Origin: Megalobrama amblycephala
Lineage: Eukaryota > Chordata > Actinopteri > Cypriniformes > Xenocyprididae
Assembly: GCF_018812025.1 (NCBI RefSeq)
Contig: NC_063044.1
Span: 75,611,741 to 75,675,740, forward strand
Reading direction: 5' to 3'
Length of the DNA stretch: 64,000 nt
The translations under genes were made by a program, and so were the position numbers. The notes beneath the pieces are model-generated. The model saw only the letters and a list, made by a program, of their open reading frames with translations. It was not told the origin of the DNA and did not search any database. Positions within the stretch are counted from its first letter, which is position 1. Each line of letters begins with the position of its first letter. Below, one piece after another: positions 57,330 through 64,000 of this stretch.

Positions 57330-57915
57330 AATAATAATAATAATAATAAATAATCCTTACATTTATATAGCGCTTTTCTGGGCACTCAAAGCGCTTTACA
57401 TATTGAAGGGGGAATCTCCTCAACCACCACCAATATGCAGCATCCACCTGGATGATGCGACGGCAGCCATATTGCGCCAGTACGCCCACCACACACCAGC
57501 TTATTGGTAGAGAGGAGACAGAGTGATGAAGCCAATCAGTGTATAGGGATGATTAGGAGGCCATGATGGACAGAGGCCAATGGGGAAGTTTGGCCAGGAT
57601 GTCGGGGTTACACCCCTACTCTTTTCGAAGGACATCCTGGGATTTTTAATGACCACAGAGAGTCAGGACCTCGGTTTAACGTCTCATCCGAAGGACGGTG
57701 CTTTTTGTCAGTATAGTGTCCCCATCACTATACTGGGGTGTTAGGACCCACACAGACCACAGGGTGAGCACCCCCTGCTGGCCTCACTAACACCTCTTCC
57801 AGCAGCAACCTAGTTTTCCCAGGAGGTCTCCCATCCAGGTACTAACCAGGCTCAGCCCTGCTTAGCTTCAGTGGGCAACCAGTCTTGGGCTACAGGGTGA
57901 TATGGCTGCTGTTAA
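57330..57915 (-). mobile_element. SINE3 (5S-rRNA-derived SINE)
   Basis: On the minus strand the head at 57910-57815 follows 5S rRNA, including GCTAAGCAGGGCTGAGCC, TGGTTAGTACCTGG and ATGGGAGACCTCCTGGG, which are the internal polymerase-III promoter boxes. The body runs to a 3' end containing AAAGCGCTATATAAATGTAA-like sequence near 57357-57375. SINE3 elements of this build are known from zebrafish. It inserted upstream of receptor B. Confidence 0.85.
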
Positions 57916-58234
57916 AATTTCAAGCAGTATGTTTTCAAGCAAGCAGGAAAACACACACATATATATAACTGAAACGAGACTGGACACTGAACTGAACACA
58001 AACAGGAACTGATATACACAGAGCAGAAGATGAACTAATGATGGTGAGTTAGTGTCCATGGTGACTGATGAGTGGTGGGAACTTAGAGCAAAGAAGCACA
58101 TGTGACGATTGAAAACCAAAACAAACAGAACATGACGGTGACTGTGTGACAGATCACTTCTTGTCTTGACTTTAGAGTTCAGAGGAAGTTCTCAACCACA
58201 GGAGGAGCTGATGATGATTAAAGGAGGAGCTGTA

Positions 58235-58271
58235 ACTATATAATGAAGAGAAAGACTGACAGAAACAGAAA
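58235..58271 (+). promoter_or_regulatory. Candidate promoter of receptor B
   Basis: CTATATAATG at about 58237 lies roughly 30 bp before the ATG. GAAACAGAAA at 58262-58271 fits the GAAANNGAAA core bound by IRF factors. Both are short motifs and unproven. Confidence 0.35.
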
Positions 58272-59867
58272 ATGGCCGATCAGTGTGATCTGTGTCTGCT
58301 GGGACTGATCATTCTCTCTTCACTTCTCACAGGTAAAGAAATCTGGATTTTCTCTAAAGACATTTAGTGGAATTAGTCTGGAAAGAGTTGATTTGAACAT
58401 GCTCAGTTTATTCTTGCACACATTCACGTTGTGATCTCAGAGTTGTGTATTGATACATACAGATCATACTGTATTATTCCTGATACTGGACATAGAGTCA
58501 CTCAAACATCTGATGATCAACAATTATCTTCATATTCAGAGATTTCAACAGCTACATGATCAAGACAAACACTTTATTCTAGAGAGTGATTGTCTTAAGT
58601 GAGGGGAAAAGACTGTTTGATATGCTTTATGTTTCATTTATTAATGTACAGTAGTCAACATTGGAAGTGGATCAAAAAAGTTCATCACAGTTGTCCTAAG
58701 AAGAAGGTTTTAAGACAACTTTGAAGAAAGGTTTTGATCTACTTCAAATGTTGACTTCAGTATATCATAGATCAGTCAAATATACTGTGTTTCAGGTACC
58801 AGTGGAGTGGATGATCCTCATGTGTTCATCAGTTCTGGTGAAAATGTCCGTCTGCCCTGTAATAATGCTCTTTCTGACTGCAAATCAACTACATGGAGCT
58901 ACAGGAGAGCTGCTGTGTCTGTTGATCTGATTGATCAAGGGATAATAAATAAAGACACAGAGAGACATGAGAGACTGAGTCTGGGGTCTGACTGCTCTCT
59001 GAACATCAAGAACGTCACAGAAGATGATCATGGATATTACATCTGCCTACAATATGTGAATGATGAACAACTAGGAAATGTTACTTATTTTTTTGCACCT
59101 GTTTTTCTGCATGTTCTTCATGGTAATTTTATGATTATCTAATTTAAAAAGGACAGATTCTCCCTTTAAACTCACATGATGATTGAAGAGTCTGTGATTT
59201 GTGTCTTGTGTTCAGTTTCAGTATCTTCATCATCTTCATCATCATCCTCATCATCACCACAGACTGAGATCAGTCCAGGTCGCTCTGTGACTCTCTCCTG
59301 TCAGATGTATTCATATGATGGAGTCTCTTGTAATTATTTGGTCCCTTCTAAAGGACTTCAGCTGTTGTGGGTGAATCAGACTGGTGCTGATCTGAAGACA
59401 GACTCCAGATATCAGATATTATTCTCATCAGATCACTGTATCATCACTCTGACTACAACACTCCTGAATGAAGATGACAACAGAGAGTGGAGATGTCAGC
59501 TTACTCGCAGAAATCAACTCCAGACCTCAGTCAGATACACTGTCAAGTATTCAGGTGAGAAACAACTATTACTACTGTAAAATATGATGTTAATGTCCTA
59601 CAGATGAACATCTGAACATTCATCTTCTGATTCCAGTCAGCAGCTCAAACTCTGAGAAGAAATCAAGCCAAACTACAGCAGCAGCTCCTACACAAGGTTC
59701 ATGATCACATGATCACTGTCACACATCATCAGTCTCTCACTTCACTGGTTCACACTGGCTTTAATTAATCCATCCTTTCATTTGTACAGAGAATCAGAAG
59801 TCATTAAATACTCCAAACTCTGAGAGGACAGCAGCTGCTCAAACACCTGGATTTACTGAACAACAAG
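58272..59867 (+). CDS. Ig-superfamily receptor, copy B (3' exons not found)
   Basis: Exons 58272-58332 (signal peptide starting MADQCDLCLLGLI), 58796-59122 (V-like Ig), 59216-59554 (second Ig), 59637-59696 and 59790-59867 (stalk) all join in phase 1. The exon plan is that of copy A, and the two stalk exons look identical in nucleotide sequence to A. The V domain keeps the framework (VRLPCNN, ERHERLSLGSDCSLNIKNV) but differs in the loop regions. After 59995 the similarity to A stops and repeat sequence follows. The transmembrane and tail exons are either beyond 64000 or lost. It may be a truncated gene or a gene with a long intron. Confidence 0.78.
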
Positions 59868-61155
59868 GTGTTTATTCATGTATTTCTTATTTCAGTGGTT
59901 TACAGAGAGTTACTGAGGAAGAGCTTATCAAACCATATTGAATTTATAGACCTCAATCATTCACACAAACAAACAAACAGGAAGTCATAGTGAGCATTTA
60001 TTTCAGACCCCCCCTGTAGTGAAAATCAAGTTTTTAATGTTGTTTATATGTCTATGTAATGTTTTTAATATGCTTTAAGGCAAACCATGTGTAAATTCAT
60101 AAGTCAGCAACATTGATGAGCATTTTATGTTTGAAACTGCAGTAAGCCAAAGACAGTCTAAAACCCGTGGTTTGACATCAGTGGTGTTTGTGACGTCACA
60201 GACTACAACCTCCCGGCAGGCTTAAGCATATCATTAACTATGACTGCTCTGAAGCAGGAAAGTCCTGAGAGAAGCCAGGTTATCCCGGTATATTTTTCCT
60301 GTTGATGTGAAAAATTGTGTAGATCTATCAATATAGCGAGTCTATTACGATGTTATGATGAACTATAGGCCTTTCTCCACTGACGTTCTGAGTTGTTCAA
60401 AGCGTTTGTAAGGATACTGATTGTTAGAAGGCAGCTGTCTGACTCTGAGATAAAGAACAGGAACGGTGTGTGTAACATTAGCAACACATTACTAGCTGTT
60501 TGATAATGTAGTCAAGCAAAAGGCTATCTATAATAATTCATATTAATTAATGACAGAACCGTCGCAAGGGCTGTGCCAAGTGTATGAGCGCATAGGGGCT
60601 CACGCCAAAGTAAAGTGACAGCTGAACTGAAGTAAAGCCAATAAAGTTCATGTTTTTGTCCTTTGAAATATTTTAATACTATACAACATAGCTAAAACAA
60701 TATTGCTCTGAGAATGTGTGTGTGACCGTGATTCATGTGCATATTCAGTCAGTGTGGAATCACACGTCAAGTTCTGAGAGAGCTATTCAGTCCATTATAA
60801 ATTCAGATTTTGGCCACATCTGGAATGGATCAAACCAAAGATATTAGCCTACCTGATAAGTTCAAGTAAATACGCTGGAAATCCGCGCTCATTCAAGGAT
60901 GTGCATGTATTTCATATACGGAGAAGGCACGGGCCTGCAGAATTTCATCTGATACAAAGTGTTTTTTATTTAACACTAAAAAGTTAAATAAGTATGTATA
61001 TCCTAACTATTACGCACCTTTCAGACCATCACTGGGAACAAAGGTACCGCAGAACGAATGTAGCTCTATCTCTAGATGTTTTAAATGTTTTTAAATCTGA
61101 AAACTTCTGTTCACAGAGAAAAACGCCTGAAAAACAATGCTGGTTCTCTCAATAC
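59868..61155. other. Region after the last readable exon of receptor B
   Basis: About 130 bp still match the intron of copy A. From about 59995 the sequence becomes a dispersed repeat (CCCCCCTGTAGTGAAAATC and following). No exon is recognisable. Confidence 0.5.
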
Positions 61156-61731
61156 TGTCATGAGCCAGGTTTGATTACTCTTGTTTTTGGGTGTCTTTTC
61201 CCCCTCTATCATTCATCTTTCATTGGTTTCAGCTGTTCCCTGTTACCTCTGGCATTCGCGCTCCCATGCACGCACCTGTTCTGTGTCTTCGCGCTGATTG
61301 CGCTGCCTACTTTTCCCTGTTCTTTGTTCTTGTCTGTGTCCAGGAATTGTTGTATGTGAGTGTGACGAGCTTCTCGCTCTCTTGCTTGACGAGATTTGTG
61401 TATGTGTTAGCAGCTATTAGTCTGAGTCCCAGTCCCAGTCTAGAACCCGATTGTGTTCCTGCTGTCCTGATCAGCCGTACAGAGTTACCTGTCTGCAGGC
61501 ATGGTTGCTTCTTTCTGCCAGCCTGGACCATCTTCATCGGTCTACGCTTCACTCCAGTTGGACTACACTTCTGTTGAGGATCTGTGACTCTGTGACTGCT
61601 GTATAATCCTTTGTTCTCCAGCTGCAGCATGTTTTCTATATCGTGCCTGGCAGTCTGTTTCTGTTTGTATTTGGGACTGAATAAACTTTGCAAACTACTT
61701 TCGCCTCTAGGTCATCTAGAGTCACCTGACA
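61156..61731 (+). repeat. Solo LTR related to gypsy-3
   Basis: The 576-bp unit begins TGTCATGAGCCAGGTTTGAT, has AATAAA near 61679 and ends CACCTGACA. Short flanks AATAC (61151-61155) and GATAC (61732-61736) differ at one base and suggest a target duplication. Its ends match the LTR at 62120-62620 in inverse orientation. No internal region is present, so it probably arose by LTR-LTR recombination. Confidence 0.8.
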
Positions 61732-62119
61732 GATACTGTGTGTTTTACAAAGAAATCGCTTCAGGTGATTCAGTGAGAGAGCAGTCCATACGAATGCGAG
61801 CGGATTCAGACCGTTTTGCAAACGTGTTTGACCAATTCATAATTTAGAACACAATTTAAGCATCAGAAAATATGTGAGCAGTTCAGTTACATAGCTGTTA
61901 AAAAGCAAAGCTTTTTTCTTAAATATCCACAACACAAACAACAAATTGCCCGTTGCTACAGCAACAGTAGATTCTCTGAGCTGGCGTGAACATGTGGAAG
62001 TGGGGCTAATTTGCATATTCATTGATCTGTGTATATTAAATGAGGCAAGGGTGTAGAGTTACATTGAAGCTATTTTAAGTGGTGATCAAAGGTGAGTTTT
62101 AATGGATAAAATAATTTAC

Positions 62120-64000
62120 TGTTATGCGACTGCAGAAGACCCAGAGGCAAAAGGAGCAGGTTAACAGAATTTATTTAGAGTCCCAAACAAAATAGAACAT
62201 AAACAGTCTGCCAGGCGTCATAACACAGCACGCTGCAGCTGGAGAACAGAAGGGGTAGCAACAGTTCTTTCCCTGAAGGAAGCCCTAGTTCTACAATGGC
62301 TCGGTGGTCGATCTGGAGTGTCTCAGGAAGTAGATGGAGAGCACCCAGGCTGGTAGATGGAGAGCACCCAGGCTGGTGGATGGAAGAAACCAGGCCTGCA
62401 GACAGAAGTCTCAGACAGATGGACCGCGAGTTCTGGTACTGGAGCTGGTACTGGGACTGGGACTCGGACTGATAACACAGACACAAGTAGAGTTATAACG
62501 GTAGCAGAGAGAAAGCGCGAACGCAGGCAGACATGACGAACAGCTGAAACGAATCAGCAAAGATGAACAAAGAAGGAAAAAGACATAAAACAAAGAAACA
62601 ATCAAACCTGGCTCATGACAGTACCCCTCCCCTCTCCGAGGAAGAGGACTGGCGAGAGCGAAGGAAGTCATCAATGAGCGAGCGGTCCAGGACGTCCCGG
62701 GCTGGAATCCAGCTCCTCTGTAACCGGACTGTAACTGGACTGTAACCCTCCCAATCAACCAGATACTGGTAGCCCCGCCCCTGGCGGTGCACGTCCAGCA
62801 GTTTCCTAACCCTGTAGATGGGAATCCTCGACCAGAACCAGACAATGGGTGGGTCTGGCGGGAGTGCGAACAACGGGCTTAAGACAAGAAACGTGGAAGA
62901 CTGGGTGGACGCGCCGCAAGTTGGGAGGCAATTTGAGTTTGACAGCCACAGGACTGATGACTTTGATAATAGAAAAGAGACCGATGAAGCGCAGAGCCAA
63001 TTTGCGAGATTCACTTTGCAGGGGCAAATCCCAAGTGGACAACCACACTTTTTGACCGCAAATGTATCTGGGAGCTTTGATGCGACGGCGATTGGCAGTA
63101 CGACGAGAACGCTCTCTGTTGCGACATAAAGCGGATCTCACTGTCCTCCAGGTGCGTTGGCAACGGTGGATAAACGCTTGGACCGAAGGAACAGAGGCTT
63201 CAGTCTCCTGGGAGGGAAACAGAGGAGGCTGATAGCCGTGAGATGACTGAAACGGTGATAACCCGGTGGCTGAGGAGGAGAGAGAATTATGGTCGTATTC
63301 GACCCATGGTAACTGCTCGCTCCAGGACGAAGGGTTGCAAAAAGGCCAAAGTACAGAGCATATGACCCAAAATTTGGTTAGTTTGTCTGAGGATGAAATC
63401 CTGACGTCAAGCTGGCAGAAGCACAGAATTTCCTCCAGAATTGAGATGCAAATTGAGGGCCTCTGTCCGAGACGATGTCCAAGGAAAGACCGTGCAGACG
63501 AAAAACGTGCTCGATGACAACTTGGGCGGACTCCTTAGCAGAGAGGAGTTTACAGAGCGGAACGAAGTGGGCGGCTTTAGAAAAACGGTCTACAATAGTA
63601 AGGATGACTGTGTTATTGGCTGAAGCCGGAAGTCCAGTAACGAAATCCATGGCGATATGAGACCATGGACGAGATGGAATCAGGAGGGGTCTAAGGAGCC
63701 CCGCGGGAGGATAATTATTCGACTTAGTTTGTGCACAAACAGCACACGAAGCAACATACCAGCGCATGTCACGAGCCCTTGAGGGCCACCAAAAATGTTA
63801 ACTGACAGCCGCGAGAGTCCCTCTAACCCCAGGATGAACGACCAATTTAGAAGAATGTCCCCAGCGGAGGACAGCGGGACGCATGGACTGTGGAACGAAT
63901 AAATGACCTTACATTGACTGACCTGACATTGACGAGGAATATAAACATTTGTTAAAGCCGCCTTGACCTGTCTCTCGATACCCCAAGTCACGCCCCCCAC
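62120..64000 (-). mobile_element. Third Ty3/gypsy chromovirus (gypsy-3), cut by window end
   Basis: A minus-strand element whose 3' LTR is 62120-62620 (501 bp, TGTTATGCG to CATGACA on the plus strand), preceded by a polypurine tract at 62621-62637. Upstream lie chromodomain and integrase coding sequence. It is a different family from gypsy-1 and gypsy-2. The 5' part lies beyond position 64000. Confidence 0.9.
62621..64000 (-). pseudogene. gypsy-3 integrase and chromodomain fragment
   Basis: From the right, a zinc-binding stretch (about 63990-63780) is followed at 63767 by [15 protein letters not shown]. The catalytic core has [20 protein letters not shown] and IVSDRGPQF, then SGFHPQTN, where the frame breaks (about 63378). 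A GPF/Y-like module ([11 protein letters not shown]) and a chromodomain ([10 protein letters not shown] and [10 protein letters not shown]) follow in two frames. Several indels separate the blocks, so it is not functional as read. Confidence 0.8.

Noticed and set aside
57811..57910. A 5S rRNA gene
   Set aside because: The 5S similarity is partial, carries substitutions, and is fused to a SINE body and tail.

Overview
This window is vertebrate nuclear DNA, almost certainly from a teleost and most likely a cyprinid. The support is spliced genes with GT-AG introns, fish-type immune families, sushi-like Ty3/gypsy chromoviruses, L2-type LINEs, Tc1-like transposons, a 5S-rRNA-derived SINE3 copy and many AT microsatellites. 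It contains no bacterial features. About half of it is mobile-element sequence, often nested.

Layout: (1) 29-5253, a full-length minus-strand gypsy element with near-identical LTRs and a target-site duplication. (2) 5857-7561 (+), exons of an Ig-superfamily receptor (copy A) lacking its signal exon in the window. (3) 9132-17188 (-), an apparently intact six-coding-exon TRIM gene (RING, B-box, coiled coil, B30.2). Its last intron holds an L2 LINE that itself holds a Tc1 element. An upstream non-coding exon lies at a perfect ISRE at 18502. (4) 20611-21857 (-), an intact five-exon granzyme or mast-cell-protease-like serine protease. (5) 22484-27509 (+), a second, degenerate gypsy of the same family with an internal inversion. 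(6) 31519-33457 (-), an intact four-exon CD48/SLAM-like receptor. (7) 35091-49190 (+), head-to-head with it, a second SLAM/CD2-like receptor. Its cytoplasmic tail appears to be encoded by about 16 tiny, tandemly duplicated, phase 1-1 exons. (8) 51571-54247, a 215-bp B30.2 fragment, MITEs and a BED-finger (hAT transposase) fragment. (9) 57330-57915, SINE3. (10) 58272-59867 (+), copy B of the Ig receptor, with its signal exon but without a transmembrane exon in the window. (11) 61156-61731 a solo LTR, and 62120-64000 the 3' end of a third gypsy.

Together the host genes look like an innate or lymphoid immune neighbourhood: Ig receptors, an interferon-type TRIM promoter, a leukocyte-type protease and a SLAM-like pair. 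The most unusual structure is the micro-exon array at 39915-48320. Each predicted cassette is 21-48 nt, a multiple of three, starts and ends in phase 1, has no stop codon and is followed by a 5' splice site. Any subset could therefore be skipped without breaking the frame, giving a tail of variable length made of short charged repeats with no tyrosine. All exon calls are read from the sequence alone; transcripts would decide them.
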